A program made the translations under genes and the position numbers. The notes beneath the pieces are model-generated. The model was not told the origin of the DNA. It did not search any database and saw only the letters and a program-made list of their open reading frames with translations. A stretch of 64,000 nt of DNA from Alcanivorax sediminis (GTDB lineage: Bacteria > Pseudomonadota > Gammaproteobacteria > Pseudomonadales > Alcanivoracaceae), in NCBI RefSeq assembly GCF_009601165.1, contig NZ_WIRE01000001.1:1-64000 (forward strand). Direction: 5' to 3'. Positions 48,660 to 60,386 of this stretch are shown here, one piece after another; the first letter of the stretch is position 1; the number at the start of each line of letters is the position of its first letter.

Positions 48660-49994
48660 CTAGGCGATCGCCTTTTCCACCACATCCGCCAGCTCACGGC
48701 ACAGGGCTTCCACCTGCCCCGGCTCCTTGCCTTCCACCATCACCCTCACCAGCGGCTCGGTTCCGGAAGGACGCAACAGGATGCGGCCATTGCCTGCCAG
48801 CTTGCTTTCCACTTCGGCCATGGCAGCTTTCACCGCTGGCAGCTCATCAAAACCATCACGATTGGGGCCGCGCACATTGATCATCGTCTGCGGCAACAAC
48901 GCCACATCGGCCACCGCATCCGCAAGGGATTGCTTGCGGCGTGCGAGCGCCGCCAGCACCTGCAACGCTGATACCGTGCCGTCACCGGTCGAGGTGCGAT
49001 CGAGACAGACAAGGTGTCCGGAGGACTCACCGCCAATCATCCAGCCACGCTGATCCAGCTGCTCCATGACATAACGGTCTCCGACCTTGGCGCGAACAAA
49101 CTCCACTCCCAGCGCCTGCAAAGCCAGCTCCAACCCGAAGTTGGACATGAGCGTGCCCACGACACCGGGGACATGGGCCCCGGTTTCCTTGCGATCACGC
49201 GCCACGACATAAAGCAGCTGATCACCATCAATCAGTTTGCCGTGCTCATCCACCATGATCAGACGATCCGCGTCGCCATCCAGGGCAATGCCAAGATCGG
49301 CCTTCTCTTCGACCACGCGCTGCTGCAATTTTTCGGGATGCGTTGAGCCACAATCACGGTTGATGTTGAAGCCGTCCGGCTGGTTAGCCATGGCAATCAC
49401 CGTGGCGCCCAACTCTTCGAGCACGTCTGGGGCAATGTGATAGGCAGCGCCATTGGCAGTGTCCACCACGATCTTCATGCCGCTCAGATCAAGACCCGGT
49501 GCGGTGCTCTTGCAAAACTCGATGTAGCGGCCACGAGCATCGTCAATGCGACGCACCTTGCCGATCTGGTCAGTGGCCACCACTGACATTTCCTCATCCA
49601 GAAGCCGCTCAATTTCCAGCTCGATCTCATCATTGAGCTTGCGGCCATCCGGACCAAAGAACTTGATACCGTTATCCGTGTAGGCATTGTGGGACGCAGA
49701 AATCACGATGCCCGCCTGGGCCGAAAGGGTGCGTGTCAGATAGGCAATACCCGGGGTCGGCAGCGGGCCCAACAGGCGCACATCAACCCCCGCCGCCGAT
49801 ATGCCGGCCTCCAGTGCCGATTCAAACATGTAACCGGAAATACGGGTGTCTTTGCCAATCAGAATGCGGCTCCCGCCATGTGCGGCCATAACCTTGCCTG
49901 CCGCCCAGCCAAGCTTGAGGACAAAATCCGGAGTAATCGGGAACTGGCCCACCGTACCGCGAACACCGTCGGTACCAAAATATTTACGCGCCAT
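48660..49994 (-). CDS. glmM: phosphoglucosamine mutase
   Basis: Converts glucosamine-6-phosphate to glucosamine-1-phosphate for UDP-GlcNAc and hence peptidoglycan and LPS. The 444-residue product has the start [11 protein letters not shown], the active phosphoserine in [13 protein letters not shown] (Ser101), the metal loop DGDADR and the phosphate-binding [14 protein letters not shown]. Two adjacent ATG codons exist (49997 and 49994). The second is better spaced from AAGGAG, while the first makes an ATGA overlap with folP. Confidence 0.96.
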   Translation of the reverse strand: MARKYFGTDGVRGTVGQFPITPDFVLKLGWAAGKVMAAHGGSRILIGKDTRISGYMFESALEAGISAAGVDVRLLGPLPTPGIAYLTRTLSAQAGIVISASHNAYTDNGIKFFGPDGRKLNDEIELEIERLLDEEMSVVATDQIGKVRRIDDARGRYIEFCKSTAPGLDLSGMKIVVDTANGAAYHIAPDVLEELGATVIAMANQPDGFNINRDCGSTHPEKLQQRVVEEKADLGIALDGDADRLIMVDEHGKLIDGDQLLYVVARDRKETGAHVPGVVGTLMSNFGLELALQALGVEFVRAKVGDRYVMEQLDQRGWMIGGESSGHLVCLDRTSTGDGTVSALQVLAALARRKQSLADAVADVALLPQTMINVRGPNRDGFDELPAVKAAMAEVESKLAGNGRILLRPSGTEPLVRVMVEGKEPGQVEALCRELADVVEKAIA

Positions 49995-50836
49995 CATGAC
50001 TCCTTGTGCGCTTCGAGGACGGCATGGGCAAAACGCACCGCGTCCACCGTTTCCTGTACATCATGAGCACGCACAATCTTCGCGCCGCGCTCCACACACA
50101 TTACTGCCGCCGCCAGACTTCCTGACAGCCGCTCATTCACATCTCGCCCCAGCACCTTGCCAAACAGGGACTTGCGCGAGACACCGATCAGAATTGGCAA
50201 ATTCAGCCCCCGCAACGCCGACATTTCCTTCATCAGTTGCAGATTGTGGTTTACCGACTTGGCAAAACCAAACCCGGGATCCACCAACAGGCTGTCGCGG
50301 GCAATGCCTGCCGCCAGGCAGGCATCAATGCGCGCCAGCAAAAAAGTGATCACTTCCGCCGTCACGTCGTCGTACTGCGGATTGTCCTGCATATTGCCCG
50401 GTTCGCCCTGCATGTGCATCAGGCAAACCGGCAAAGTGGACTCGGCGGCCGCTGCCAGCGCACCCGGGCGACGAAGGGCTCGCACATCGTTAATCAACCC
50501 GGCGCCTGCGGCAGCACTGTCCCGGATCACCACAGCCGTGCTGGTATCCACCGACACCAACGCACCCAGCTCCTGATTCAGCGCCTCAACAATGGGCACC
50601 ACACGGTCCAGTTCTTCCTGCTCGCTCACCGGAGCAGCACCCGGGCGGGTCGACTCGCCCCCCACATCGATCAGTGCTGCGCCATCTTTCAGCATCTGCT
50701 CAGCCTGGCGCAGGGCAGCATCGCGCTCGGTGAAACGACCGCCGTCAGAAAAGGAGTCGGGGGTCACATTGAGGATGCCCATAACAACCGGAGCAGACAG
50801 ATCCAGCATCCGCGAACCGCAACGTAACTGGGTCAT
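49994..50836 (-). CDS. folP: dihydropteroate synthase
   Basis: Joins the pterin diphosphate made by FolK to p-aminobenzoate; sulfonamide target. The 280-residue TIM-barrel has [15 protein letters not shown], the [11 protein letters not shown] motif and [15 protein letters not shown]. It lies directly before glmM with overlapping stop and start, as in Pseudomonas and E. coli. Confidence 0.97.
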   Translation of the reverse strand: MTQLRCGSRMLDLSAPVVMGILNVTPDSFSDGGRFTERDAALRQAEQMLKDGAALIDVGGESTRPGAAPVSEQEELDRVVPIVEALNQELGALVSVDTSTAVVIRDSAAAGAGLINDVRALRRPGALAAAAESTLPVCLMHMQGEPGNMQDNPQYDDVTAEVITFLLARIDACLAAGIARDSLLVDPGFGFAKSVNHNLQLMKEMSALRGLNLPILIGVSRKSLFGKVLGRDVNERLSGSLAAAVMCVERGAKIVRAHDVQETVDAVRFAHAVLEAHKES

Positions 50837-50942
50837 TGGGAGGTATCCAGGCTCAATCGTTCACAGTAATGTCCGGCTGTCCTGCTTTGGGGTGGCAGGC
50901 TCCCGGAGTTGTTATCCATGACCCCTATCCAGGGGCCAGTTG

Positions 50943-50978
50943 CAAAAACGCCTGACCCGGGAAACCCGGGCCAGGCGT
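50943..50978 (-). terminator. ftsH terminator
   Basis: Long stem ACGCCTGG-CCCGGG / CCGGG-CAGGCGT with a 4-base loop, followed on the minus strand by TTTTT, 14 bases after the ftsH stop. Confidence 0.9.
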
Positions 50979-50991
50979 GATGCGGATTTTC

Positions 50992-52908
50992 TTAATGGGT
51001 CTTGGCAGGCCCACCAATGGCGTCATCGCCCGGCTTCTTGTCGCCAGAGGCAGCAGCGCCGTCACCCGGACCTTGATCACGCCAGTCTTTGGGTGGGCGT
51101 GGCTTGTGGCCTTCCATGATGTCGTTGATCTGGTCGGCATCAATGGTCTCAAACTGCATTAGTGCATCGGCCATGAGATCCAGCTTGTCGCGGTTCTCTT
51201 CCAGAATGGTCTTGGCGCGGGCATAGCAAGTATCGATGATCGCACGCACTTCACGGTCGATCTCTTCGGCAGTCTGCTCGGACACATGCTTGCGCTGGGA
51301 CATCTGCTTACCCAGGAACACCTCACCCTCTTCCTCGTCATAGGCCAGCGGTCCCAGCTTTTCACTCAGGCCCCACTTGGTCACCATGGCACGAGCCAGC
51401 TTGGTGGCGCGTTCAATATCGTTGGATGCGCCGGTGGTCACACCATCAAAGCCCAGGGTCATTTCCTCGGCAATACGGCCACCGAACAGGGAGGAGATCG
51501 AGGACTCCAGGCCACGCTTGGATTGGGAGTACTTGTCTTCTTCCGGCAGATACATGGTGACACCCAGGGCGCGACCACGGGGAATGATGCTGACCTTGTA
51601 GACAGGGTCATGCTCTGGCACCAGACGGCCCACGATGGCGTGCCCTGCCTCGTGATACGCCGTGTTCAGCTTTTCTTTCTCGTTCATGACCATGGAGCGA
51701 CGCTCGGCCCCCATGAGGATCTTGTCCTTGGCCTTTTCGAACTCTTCCATGGAGACCATGCGCTTGTTGGCACGGGCAGCAAACAGGGCCGCCTCATTCA
51801 CCAGATTGGCCAGGTCGGCACCGGAGAAACCGGGGGTACCGCGGGCAATCACTGAAGGCTCAACATCATCCGCGATCGGTACCTGGCGCATGTGCACTTT
51901 CAGCACCTGCTCACGGCCACGGATATCCGGCAGCGGCACCGTCACCTGACGATCGAAACGGCCAGGACGCAGCAGCGCAGGATCCAGCACGTCAGGACGG
52001 TTGGTGGCAGCAATAACTATGATGCCTTCATTGCCGTCGAAGCCGTCCATTTCCACCAGCAGCTGGTTGAGTGTCTGTTCACGCTCATCGTGACCACCGC
52101 CCAGGCCTGCGCCACGGGAGCGACCCACCGCATCGATCTCATCGATAAAGATAATGCACGGAGAGTGCTTCTTGGCCTGTTCGAACATGTCACGAACCCG
52201 GCTGGCACCGACACCCACAAACATTTCCACAAAATCAGAGCCGGAAATGCTGAAGAAAGGCACCTTGGCTTCACCGGCGATGGCCTTGGCCAGCAGGGTC
52301 TTACCGGTACCCGGAGAGCCCACCATCAACACACCGCGGGGAATCTTGCCGCCGAGGCGCTGGAATTTGGCAGGATCGCGCAGGAACTCCACCAGCTCCT
52401 GCACTTCTTCCTTGGCTTCTTCCACCCCGGCCACATCGGCAAAGGTGGTCTTGATCTGGTCTTCGCCGAGCAGCTTGGCCTTGGATTTGCCGAAGGTCAT
52501 CGGACCACCGCCACCCTTGCCGCCACCCTGCATCTGGCGCATGAAGAAAATGAAAATGGCCAGAATCAGCAGAATCGGCAGAATCGACAGGAACAGGCGC
52601 ATCAGGAAGCTGTCACGCTGCGGCTCCACCCCTTTTACTTCGACCTTGTTCTGGATCAGGGTCGGCATCAGGTTGGTATCGAGCATCGGCGGCTTGATGG
52701 TCTTGAACTGACCACCATCCCGGTAGGTGCCGGTAATGCCGGTGTCACCAATGGTCACCGCCTGCACCGCTCCGTCTTCAACCTTGGAGATGAAGCTGGA
52801 GTAAGGGATTTCCGAGCTGCTGGGCTGGTTACTGATGCTGGACGCCACCACATAGAGGACGCCGGCAATCACCAGCCACAGCACGATATTCTTGGTCATG
52901 TCGTTCAA
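50992..52908 (-). CDS. ftsH: ATP-dependent zinc metalloprotease FtsH
   Basis: Membrane-anchored AAA+ protease. The 638-residue product has two transmembrane helices (about residues 6-22 and 103-120) around a periplasmic domain. Walker A is [10 protein letters not shown] and Walker [12 protein letters not shown]; the SRH region follows, and the protease zinc site is HEAGH. The first codon at 52908 is a TTG with GAGG six bases upstream, giving MNDMTKN; the ATG nine bases later (52899) is an alternative start. Confidence 0.97.
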   Translation of the reverse strand: MNDMTKNIVLWLVIAGVLYVVASSISNQPSSSEIPYSSFISKVEDGAVQAVTIGDTGITGTYRDGGQFKTIKPPMLDTNLMPTLIQNKVEVKGVEPQRDSFLMRLFLSILPILLILAIFIFFMRQMQGGGKGGGGPMTFGKSKAKLLGEDQIKTTFADVAGVEEAKEEVQELVEFLRDPAKFQRLGGKIPRGVLMVGSPGTGKTLLAKAIAGEAKVPFFSISGSDFVEMFVGVGASRVRDMFEQAKKHSPCIIFIDEIDAVGRSRGAGLGGGHDEREQTLNQLLVEMDGFDGNEGIIVIAATNRPDVLDPALLRPGRFDRQVTVPLPDIRGREQVLKVHMRQVPIADDVEPSVIARGTPGFSGADLANLVNEAALFAARANKRMVSMEEFEKAKDKILMGAERRSMVMNEKEKLNTAYHEAGHAIVGRLVPEHDPVYKVSIIPRGRALGVTMYLPEEDKYSQSKRGLESSISSLFGGRIAEEMTLGFDGVTTGASNDIERATKLARAMVTKWGLSEKLGPLAYDEEEGEVFLGKQMSQRKHVSEQTAEEIDREVRAIIDTCYARAKTILEENRDKLDLMADALMQFETIDADQINDIMEGHKPRPPKDWRDQGPGDGAAASGDKKPGDDAIGGPAKTH

Positions 52909-53032
52909 GGGAGACCTCGATCAATTCCTGGCGCATCTGCGCACACTTGCGAAACTACACCTTACACCATTTGTTAAAGGGTGCGTAATGCCGGTTCGGA
53001 CACGTAAAACCGGATTTAACAGGTTTTTAGGC

Positions 53033-53659
53033 TTATTTAAGACCAGTGGCCAACTGGTAGACCTCAGTGGAACGAGCCCGGCTTGCCGCCGGCTTTCGCG
53101 TTACCACCTTACGGAATCGTGACTGCAGGGCCTTGCGATACTCTTCAAACCCTTCGCCCTGGAATACCTTGACCAGAAACTGGCCATCGGGTTCCAAAAC
53201 CCGCTCAGCCATCTCCAGCGCCAATTCTGCCAGGTACATGGCTCGCGGCTGATCCACGCCGCTGTTACCACTCATATTGGGGGCCATGTCTGACATTACA
53301 AGGTCCATCTTGCGATCCCCTACCGCCGCAATAATTTGCTCATAAATCGCATCTTCACGGAAATCACCCTGAATAAAGGTCACATCCGGCAAGGCGTCCA
53401 TGGCAAGAATGTCGCTGGCGATCACCACACCCTTACCCGCCATCAGCTGCCCGGCGACCTGGCTCCAGCCCCCCGGCGCCGCCCCCAGATCCAGCACGGT
53501 CATGCCGGGGCGAAACAGCTTGTCCTTCTCGTGCATCTCCAGCAGTTTGAAGCTGGCCCGGGAGCGATAGCCCTGCTCCTGGGCCTTGGCCACCCACTGA
53601 TCGCTGAAGTGCTCCTTGAGCCAGGCCTTGCTGGTCTTGGAGCGACTGGATTTCGCCAT
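53033..53659 (-). CDS. rlmE: 23S rRNA 2'-O-ribose U2552 methyltransferase
   Basis: Also called FtsJ/RrmJ; methylates U2552 late in 50S assembly. The 208-residue product has the N-terminal [18 protein letters not shown] and the SAM-binding motif [16 protein letters not shown]. The catalytic-tetrad aspartate is in VMSDMAPN and the lysine in [10 protein letters not shown]. The ATG at 53659 gives the typical start. ftsH follows after 124 bases. Confidence 0.96.
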   Translation of the reverse strand: MAKSSRSKTSKAWLKEHFSDQWVAKAQEQGYRSRASFKLLEMHEKDKLFRPGMTVLDLGAAPGGWSQVAGQLMAGKGVVIASDILAMDALPDVTFIQGDFREDAIYEQIIAAVGDRKMDLVMSDMAPNMSGNSGVDQPRAMYLAELALEMAERVLEPDGQFLVKVFQGEGFEEYRKALQSRFRKVVTRKPAASRARSTEVYQLATGLK

Positions 53660-53774
53660 TGTTTTCTCTCTCTTCCCTATCCAGAGGCTGCTTTTACCAC
53701 AACCAACCCTTAGAATACGCGCATTACCGGGATCCCCGGCCATTCATTATTGCTGCAAGCTCTGGAGCCACACC

Positions 53775-54089
53775 GTGCCGCTTTCTTCCCAGGACATCAA
53801 ACGTCTGCGCCGCATTGGCCATCACCTGAAAGCCATCCTCATTCTGGGTGACAAGGGACTGACCGAGACCTTCGCCGAGGAGCTCAACGCCCGCCTCGAA
53901 GATCACGAGCTGATCAAGGTTAAAGTTAACGCCGAAACCCGTGAAGACCGCGCAGAGATCGTCTCTGCCCTGTGCGCGCAAAGTGGCGCCGAACTGATCC
54001 AGCGCATCGGCAACATCGCCCTGCTCTACCGCGCCGCCCAAAAGCCCAACCCGAAGCTTTCCAACTTGCTGCGCTATATGAACACCTGA
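53775..54089 (+). CDS. yhbY: ribosome assembly RNA-binding protein YhbY
   Basis: A 104-residue CRM-domain protein that associates with pre-50S particles. It has the family pattern RRIGHHLKAILILGDKGLTE and LIQRIGNIALLYRA. The start is a GTG at 53775. It is divergent from rlmE and convergent with greA, exactly as in Pseudomonas and E. coli. Confidence 0.93.
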   Translation: MPLSSQDIKRLRRIGHHLKAILILGDKGLTETFAEELNARLEDHELIKVKVNAETREDRAEIVSALCAQSGAELIQRIGNIALLYRAAQKPNPKLSNLLRYMNT

Positions 54090-54188
54090 AGCCAGACGCC
54101 CGAAGCTGGACGCCAAAAGAAAAGGCGGCGTGTCACCACGCCGCCTTTTTTATTTCGTCTGGCGTCAAGCGTCCAGCATCAAGCGTTA
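54089..54188. repeat. heptad-word palindromic element 7
   Basis: Occupies exactly the space between the convergent yhbY and greA stop codons. The left arm (54091-54114) has CCAGACG, CCCGAAG, CTGGACG. The right arm (54157-54186) has GTCTGGC, GTCAAGC, GTCCAGC, ATCAAGC. A perfect bidirectional terminator forms the core. Confidence 0.85.
54118..54152. terminator. bidirectional terminator between yhbY and greA
   Basis: AAAGGCGGCGTG / CACGCCGCCTTT stem with a 3-base loop, A-rich on the left and T-rich on the right, inside element 7. It can serve both convergent genes. Confidence 0.92.
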
Positions 54189-54665
54189 TTACACGTGCTC
54201 AACCTTGTCGATTTCATACTCACGGGTGCCCCCGGGAGTGTCGATCTGCACCACATCACCCTCTTCACGACCAATCAGGCCACGGGCAATGGGGGAGTTG
54301 ACGCTTAACTTGCCCAACTTGATGTTGGCTTCGTCGTCACCCACGATCTGGTACTGCTTTTCTTCGTCAGTATCCACATCAAGAATGGTGACGGTGGTGC
54401 CGAAGATCACCTTGCCGGTATTTTCAATCTCGGTGATATCAATGATCTGCGCATTGGACAGCTTGCCCTCGATATCATTGATACGACCTTCACAGAAACC
54501 CTGCTGCTCACGCGCCGCATGGTATTCCGCGTTTTCCTTCAGGTCGCCATGCTCACGTGCTTCAGCGATAGCGGCGGAAATGCGCGGACGATCTTCTTTT
54601 TTCAGTTTTTCCAGTTCCTCGCGCAGGGCCTTGGCACCCTTGGCGGTCATCGGTACACGTTGCAT
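54189..54665 (-). CDS. greA: transcription elongation factor GreA
   Basis: A 158-residue cleavage factor that rescues backtracked RNA polymerase. The N-terminal coiled coil contains the acidic tip and the segment [18 protein letters not shown]. The C-terminal FKBP-like domain ends with [14 protein letters not shown]. It follows carB in the conserved order carA-carB-greA. Like DksA it reaches into the secondary channel, so the window carries two channel factors. Confidence 0.97.
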   Translation of the reverse strand: MQRVPMTAKGAKALREELEKLKKEDRPRISAAIAEAREHGDLKENAEYHAAREQQGFCEGRINDIEGKLSNAQIIDITEIENTGKVIFGTTVTILDVDTDEEKQYQIVGDDEANIKLGKLSVNSPIARGLIGREEGDVVQIDTPGGTREYEIDKVEHV

Positions 54666-54730
54666 AGTTATCCTCGCGTCTAAAAGGAAATCGCCCGGAG
54701 CACTCGGCTCCGAGCACTCCTGACGACGAT

Positions 54731-57700
54731 TTACTGCATTTCTGCGTGCAAGTCCTGCAAGCGACGCACTTCGATATCGCCGCTAATACCCAACGCCTGA
54801 CACACCGCGTGGGCCGCAGTAATGGTAGTGGTGTAGAACACCTTGTGCTGCAAGGCAGAGCGACGAATAGCGAAGGAATCGCGAATCGCCTGCTTGCCCT
54901 CGGTGGTGTTCACAATCAGGGCGATCTGGTCGTTCTTGATCATATCCACAATATGCGGACGCCCTTCCAGTACCTTGTTCACTTCTTTCACAGCCAGACC
55001 GGCTTCGCTGATCACCTTGGCGGTACCACGGGTGGCCACCAGATCAAAACCACGCTCGATCAGCATGCGCGCCACATTCACTGCAGCAGGCTTGTCCACT
55101 TCACGCACAGAGATAAAGGCAGTGCCTTTTTCTGGCAATCGCTCACCGGCACCCAGGGAGGCCTTGCCGAAGGCTTCGGCAAAGGTGGCACCGACGCCCA
55201 TGACCTCACCGGTAGATTTCATTTCCGGACCGAGGATCGGATCCACTTTCGGGAATTTGGCAAACGGGAACACCGCTTCTTTCACGAAGTAATGCTTCGG
55301 TTTGACCTCTTCAGTGAAGCCCTGTTCCTTGAGGCTGGTGCCCGCCATACAGCGCGCGGCCACCTTGGCCAGGGACGTGCCAATACACTTGGACACATAG
55401 GGCACGGTCCGTGAGGCACGCGGGTTCACTTCCAGTACGTACACGTCACCATCTTTAACGGCGAACTGTACGTTCATCAAACCAATCACGCCCAGTTCCA
55501 GCGCCATGTCCTTGGACTGCTGACGCATCACGTTCTGCACGTCTTCGTCCAGAGAGTAAGGCGGCAGGGAACAAGCCGAGTCACCGGAGTGAACGCCAGC
55601 CTGCTCGATATGTTGCATGATGCCACCAATCACCACATCGGTACCGTCACAGATGGCATCCACGTCCACCTCGATGGCGTCATCCAGGAAGCGATCCAGC
55701 AGCACCGGAGAATCGTTGGAAACGGAGACCGCGTTCAGCATGTAGTTACGCAACTCGGCTTCGTTGTACACGATTTCCATGGCGCGACCACCCAATACAT
55801 AGGAAGGACGCACCACCAGCGGATAACCGATTTCTTCCGCCAGGCGCACACCATCTTCCAGGGAGCGGGCCGTACGGTTCGGCGGCTGCTTCAGGCCAAG
55901 CTTGTTGACCATCTGCTGGAAGCGCTCACGGTCTTCCGCTTCGTCAATGGCATCCGGCGGGGTACCGATGATCGGCACACCTGCGGCCTGCAGGGCACGG
56001 GCCAGCTTCAACGGGGTCTGACCGCCGTACTGAACGATCACGCCCTTGGGTTTTTCCTTGGCCACGATGGCCAGCACGTCTTCGAGGGTAATCGGCTCGA
56101 AGAACAGGCGATCGGAGGTATCGTAATCGGTGGACACGGTCTCCGGGTTACAGTTGACCATAATGGTCTCGTAACCGTCTTCGCGCATGGCAAACGCCGC
56201 GTGCACACAGCAGTAATCGAATTCGATACCCTGACCAATACGGTTCGGGCCACCACCAATGACCATGATCTTTTCACGGTCAGACGGGTTGGCCTCACAC
56301 TCTTCATCGTAGCTGGAGTACATGTAGGCGGTGTCGGTGGAAAATTCCGCCGCACAGGTATCCACACGCTTGTACACCGGCTGGATGTTCAGCTCTTCAC
56401 GCTTGCCACGCACATCCGCTTCTTTCACACCCAGCAGCTGAGCCAGACGGGCATCGGAGAAACCCTTGCGCTTGAGCGCGTAGAGGCTGTCGCGATCCAG
56501 GCCGCTAAAGGTGGTCTCGACCAGCTTCTGCTCGGCGCGGACCAGATCTTCGATCTGCACCAGGTACCAGTGATCGATCTTGGTGATATTGAACACGTCT
56601 TCCACGGTCATGCCGACCCGGAAAGCATCGGCCACAATCCAGATACGCTCGGGACCCGGGGTCGCCAGTAACTGGGCCACCTGCTCACGGGCATCCGGTG
56701 CGGACGGATCCACTTTCGGATCGAAACCAATAGAGTCGGTTTCCAGACCGCGCAGGGCCTTCTGGACCGACTCCTGGAAGTTACGACCAATGGCCATCAC
56801 TTCACCCACCGACTTCATCTGGGTGGTCAGCACGGCATCGGCTTCCGCAAACTTCTCAAAGTTGAAGCGCGGAATCTTGGTCACAACGTAATCAATGGAC
56901 GGCTCGAAGGAGGCCGGGGTCTTGCCACCGGTGATCTCGTTCTGCAGCTCATCCAGGGTGTAGCCCACTGCCAGCTTGGCCGCCACCTTGGCAATCGGGA
57001 AACCGGTAGCCTTGGACGCCAGCGCCGAGGAGCGGCTTACCCGCGGGTTCATCTCGATCACCACCATGCGGCCGTTGTCCGGGTTCACCCCGAACTGCAC
57101 GTTGGAACCGCCCGTTTCCACGCCGATCTCACGCAGGACCGCCAGAGAGGCGTCACGCATGATCTGGAATTCTTTATCGGTGAGGGTCTGGGCCGGGGCT
57201 ACGGTGATGGAGTCACCGGTGTGGACGCCCATGGGATCGAAGTTCTCGATGGAGCAGACGATGATGCAGTTGTCGTTTTTGTCACGAACCACTTCCATCT
57301 CGTACTCTTTCCAGCCGAGCAGGGATTCGTCAATCAGCAGCTCGTTGGTTGGAGACAGGTCCAGACCACGCTGACAGATTTCTTCAAACTCTTCGCGGTT
57401 ATACGCCACACCGCCGCCGGAGCCGCCCATGGTGAAGCTGGGACGGATGATGCAGGGGAACCCCAGCTCTTCCAGGGCCGCATTGGCCTCTTCCATGTTG
57501 TGCGCGATGGCAGAGCGCGGACACTCAAGACCAATGGCCTTCATGGCCTTGTCAAAACGGGAGCGATCTTCCGCCTTGTCGATGGCATCTTCGGTGGCGC
57601 CGATCATTTCCACACCGAACTCTTTCAGCACACCGTTGTGATCCAGATCCAGCGCACAGTTCAGTGCGGTCTGACCACCCATGGTGGGCAGCAGCGCATC

Positions 57701-57949
57701 CGGACGCTCTTTCTCGATGATCTTGGCAACGGTTTGCCAGGTGATCGGCTCGATATAGGTGGCATCCGCCATGGCCGGGTCGGTCATGATGGTGGCCGGG
57801 TTGGAGTTCACCAGGATCACCCGGTAACCCTCTTCCCGCAGGGCCTTACAGGCCTGGGCACCGGAGTAGTCAAACTCACAGGCCTGGCCGATCACGATCG
57901 GGCCAGCACCAATGATGAGAATGCTTTGTATGTCAGTTCTTTTCGGCAT
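54731..57949 (-). CDS. carB: carbamoyl-phosphate synthase large chain
   Basis: A 1072-residue ammonia-dependent synthetase with two tandem ATP-grasp halves (each with a [10 protein letters not shown] or [14 protein letters not shown] start) and a C-terminal MGS-like allosteric domain (about 930-1072). It makes carbamoyl phosphate for arginine and pyrimidines, and so serves the arginine pathway represented here by argC. It lies 71 bases after carA. Confidence 0.98.
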   Translation of the reverse strand: MPKRTDIQSILIIGAGPIVIGQACEFDYSGAQACKALREEGYRVILVNSNPATIMTDPAMADATYIEPITWQTVAKIIEKERPDALLPTMGGQTALNCALDLDHNGVLKEFGVEMIGATEDAIDKAEDRSRFDKAMKAIGLECPRSAIAHNMEEANAALEELGFPCIIRPSFTMGGSGGGVAYNREEFEEICQRGLDLSPTNELLIDESLLGWKEYEMEVVRDKNDNCIIVCSIENFDPMGVHTGDSITVAPAQTLTDKEFQIMRDASLAVLREIGVETGGSNVQFGVNPDNGRMVVIEMNPRVSRSSALASKATGFPIAKVAAKLAVGYTLDELQNEITGGKTPASFEPSIDYVVTKIPRFNFEKFAEADAVLTTQMKSVGEVMAIGRNFQESVQKALRGLETDSIGFDPKVDPSAPDAREQVAQLLATPGPERIWIVADAFRVGMTVEDVFNITKIDHWYLVQIEDLVRAEQKLVETTFSGLDRDSLYALKRKGFSDARLAQLLGVKEADVRGKREELNIQPVYKRVDTCAAEFSTDTAYMYSSYDEECEANPSDREKIMVIGGGPNRIGQGIEFDYCCVHAAFAMREDGYETIMVNCNPETVSTDYDTSDRLFFEPITLEDVLAIVAKEKPKGVIVQYGGQTPLKLARALQAAGVPIIGTPPDAIDEAEDRERFQQMVNKLGLKQPPNRTARSLEDGVRLAEEIGYPLVVRPSYVLGGRAMEIVYNEAELRNYMLNAVSVSNDSPVLLDRFLDDAIEVDVDAICDGTDVVIGGIMQHIEQAGVHSGDSACSLPPYSLDEDVQNVMRQQSKDMALELGVIGLMNVQFAVKDGDVYVLEVNPRASRTVPYVSKCIGTSLAKVAARCMAGTSLKEQGFTEEVKPKHYFVKEAVFPFAKFPKVDPILGPEMKSTGEVMGVGATFAEAFGKASLGAGERLPEKGTAFISVREVDKPAAVNVARMLIERGFDLVATRGTAKVISEAGLAVKEVNKVLEGRPHIVDMIKNDQIALIVNTTEGKQAIRDSFAIRRSALQHKVFYTTTITAAHAVCQALGISGDIEVRRLQDLHAEMQ

Positions 57950-58020
57950 AGTTCACTAACCGTCAGACGTTAATGGCTGCATCGGGACCCGGCCTTGGCC
58001 GGGTCAGGCTCTGGCGTGTC

Positions 58021-59145
58021 TTACTTGGCTTCCATCAGTTCGATGAAATGATCGAACAGTGGTGCGCAATCGTGCGGACCTGGGCTGGCTTCCGGGTGCC
58101 CCTGGAAGCTGAAGGCCGGTACGTCGGTGCGATGGATGCCCTGCAGGGTGCCATCGAACAGGGATACATGGGTCACCTTCAGGTTGTCCGGCAGGTTATC
58201 CATGTCCACTGCGAAACCGTGGTTCTGGCTGGTGATCATCACCGTGCCGTCTTCCAGGGTCTTCACCGGATGGTTGGCACCATGGTGGCCAGTACCCATC
58301 TTCATGGTGCTGGCACCGCTGGCCAGCGCCAGCAGCTGGTGACCGAGACAGATGCCGAATACCGGCTTGCCCGTGGCCACGATTTCCTTGATTGCCTCAA
58401 TGGCGTAGTCGCAGGGCTCCGGGTCACCCGGGCCGTTGGACAGGAAAATGCCGTCCGGATTCATGGCCAGCACTTCAGATGCCGGGGTCTGGGCGGGAAC
58501 CACGGTCAGCTTGCAACCACGCTCCGCCAGCATACGCAGGATATTGCGCTTCACACCGTAGTCGTAGGCCACCACATTGAAGCGGGCCTCTTTCTGCTCG
58601 GTGTGACCGTCTTCCAGATCCCAGGTGGACTCTGTCCAGGTGTAGGACTCGCTGACCGTCACTTCCTTGGCCAGGTCCATGCCCTTGAGGCCGGGGAACC
58701 CCTTGGCCGCTTCCAGCGCCTGGGCTTCGTCCAGGTTGTCACCGGCAATGATGCAGCCATTCTGGGCACCCTTGTCACGCAGGATGCGGGTCAGGCGGCG
58801 GGTATCGATGTCCGCGATGGCAACAATGTTGTTCGCTCGCAGATAATCCGGCAGGGACTGCTGGCTACGCCAGTTGCTGACCGTCATGGCGAGATCGCGG
58901 ATCACCAGGCCAGAGGCCCAGATCTGCGAGGACTCTTCGTCTTCCGCAGTCACACCGGTATTGCCGATATGCGGATAGGTCAGGGTCACAATCTGTTTGG
59001 CGTAGGAGGGATCCGTCAGGATCTCCTGGTAGCCGGTCATTGCGGTGTTAAACACCACTTCACCCACGGTTTGACCCGTGGCACCGATAGCAACACCTCG
59101 AAAGATGCTTCCGTCTTCGAGAGCGAGAATGGCGGGAACCGTCAA
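58021..59145 (-). CDS. carA: carbamoyl-phosphate synthase small chain
   Basis: Glutamine amidotransferase subunit. The 374-residue product has the catalytic cysteine in GICLGHQ (Cys266) and the His-Glu pair in GHPEASPGP. The only sensible start is a TTG at 59145, five bases after a strong GGAGG; the frame has no nearby ATG giving the conserved N-terminus [15 protein letters not shown] start is, to my knowledge, also reported for P. aeruginosa carA. Leader features upstream suggest attenuation. Confidence 0.96.
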   Translation of the reverse strand: MTVPAILALEDGSIFRGVAIGATGQTVGEVVFNTAMTGYQEILTDPSYAKQIVTLTYPHIGNTGVTAEDEESSQIWASGLVIRDLAMTVSNWRSQQSLPDYLRANNIVAIADIDTRRLTRILRDKGAQNGCIIAGDNLDEAQALEAAKGFPGLKGMDLAKEVTVSESYTWTESTWDLEDGHTEQKEARFNVVAYDYGVKRNILRMLAERGCKLTVVPAQTPASEVLAMNPDGIFLSNGPGDPEPCDYAIEAIKEIVATGKPVFGICLGHQLLALASGASTMKMGTGHHGANHPVKTLEDGTVMITSQNHGFAVDMDNLPDNLKVTHVSLFDGTLQGIHRTDVPAFSFQGHPEASPGPHDCAPLFDHFIELMEAK

Positions 59146-59276
59146 CGCAACCTCCAGGCTGGCAAGAAATTAGGGAGATATGCGGTGGGACGCGCACTGG
59201 CAGTTACAGCGCTGCCGGCTGCTCGCAAAAAAGCGAGATGGATTGCTCCATCTCGCTTTTTCGTAGAATTCTTCAT
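59142..59276 (-). CDS. possible 44-residue leader peptide of carAB
   Basis: Starts with ATG at 59276 inside the transcript predicted from the promoter at 59313-59341. It runs straight through the terminator hairpin (59227-59261) and stops with a TGA that overlaps the carA TTG start (TTGA). Composition is Ala/Arg-rich; I see no run of regulatory codons. The ribosome binding site is weak. Translation of this frame would both melt the hairpin and deliver ribosomes to carA. It could be chance in GC-rich DNA. Confidence 0.4.
   Translation of the reverse strand: MKNSTKKRDGAIHLAFLRAAGSAVTASARPTAYLPNFLPAWRLR
59227..59261 (-). terminator. terminator/attenuator in the carA leader
   Basis: Perfect 10-base stem GCGAGATGGA / TCCATCTCGC with a 4-base loop and a run of six T on the minus strand, ending 82 bases before carA. 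A promoter lies between it and dapB, so it may act as an attenuator of carAB rather than only end dapB transcripts. Confidence 0.85.
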
Positions 59277-59312
59277 TCGTGCGCCCCACACGCCCATCAC
59301 GGGCTGCGCGCT

Positions 59313-59341
59313 ATTCTAGGGCCTCGGGAAACAAATGTCAC
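59313..59341 (-). promoter_or_regulatory. carAB promoter
   Basis: On the minus strand GTGACA (59336-59341), 17-base spacer, TAGAAT (59313-59318). Optimal spacing and a good -10. Predicted start near 59306, giving a leader of about 160 bases containing the hairpin. Confidence 0.65.
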
Positions 59342-59356
59342 GTCTAAAGCCGCTGA

Positions 59357-59447
59357 CACGCGGCATGCAACATGCAACACGCCGGGCAACCCGCCGCAGG
59401 AGCTTGCCTGCAAGCGATAATCCCCTAAAGGCAGGCTCCTGCGGTCG
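59357..59447. repeat. half heptad array plus REP-like hairpin
   Basis: Positions 59363-59384 contain CATGCAA, CATGCAA, CACGCCG with a 7-base period. Immediately after, 59393-59447 holds an inverted repeat with arms CCGCAGGAGC / GCTCCTGCGG and an inner TTGCCTGCAAGCG. The latter resembles the REP sequences of Pseudomonas. It lies between dapB and the carA promoter. Confidence 0.6.
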
Positions 59448-59456
59448 ATGTTTACT

Positions 59457-60386
<930 letters not shown>

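Noticed and set aside
57973..59319. 448-codon open frame antisense to carA
   Set aside because: carA has all catalytic residues; the antisense frame crosses the carA promoter and has no recognisable domain.
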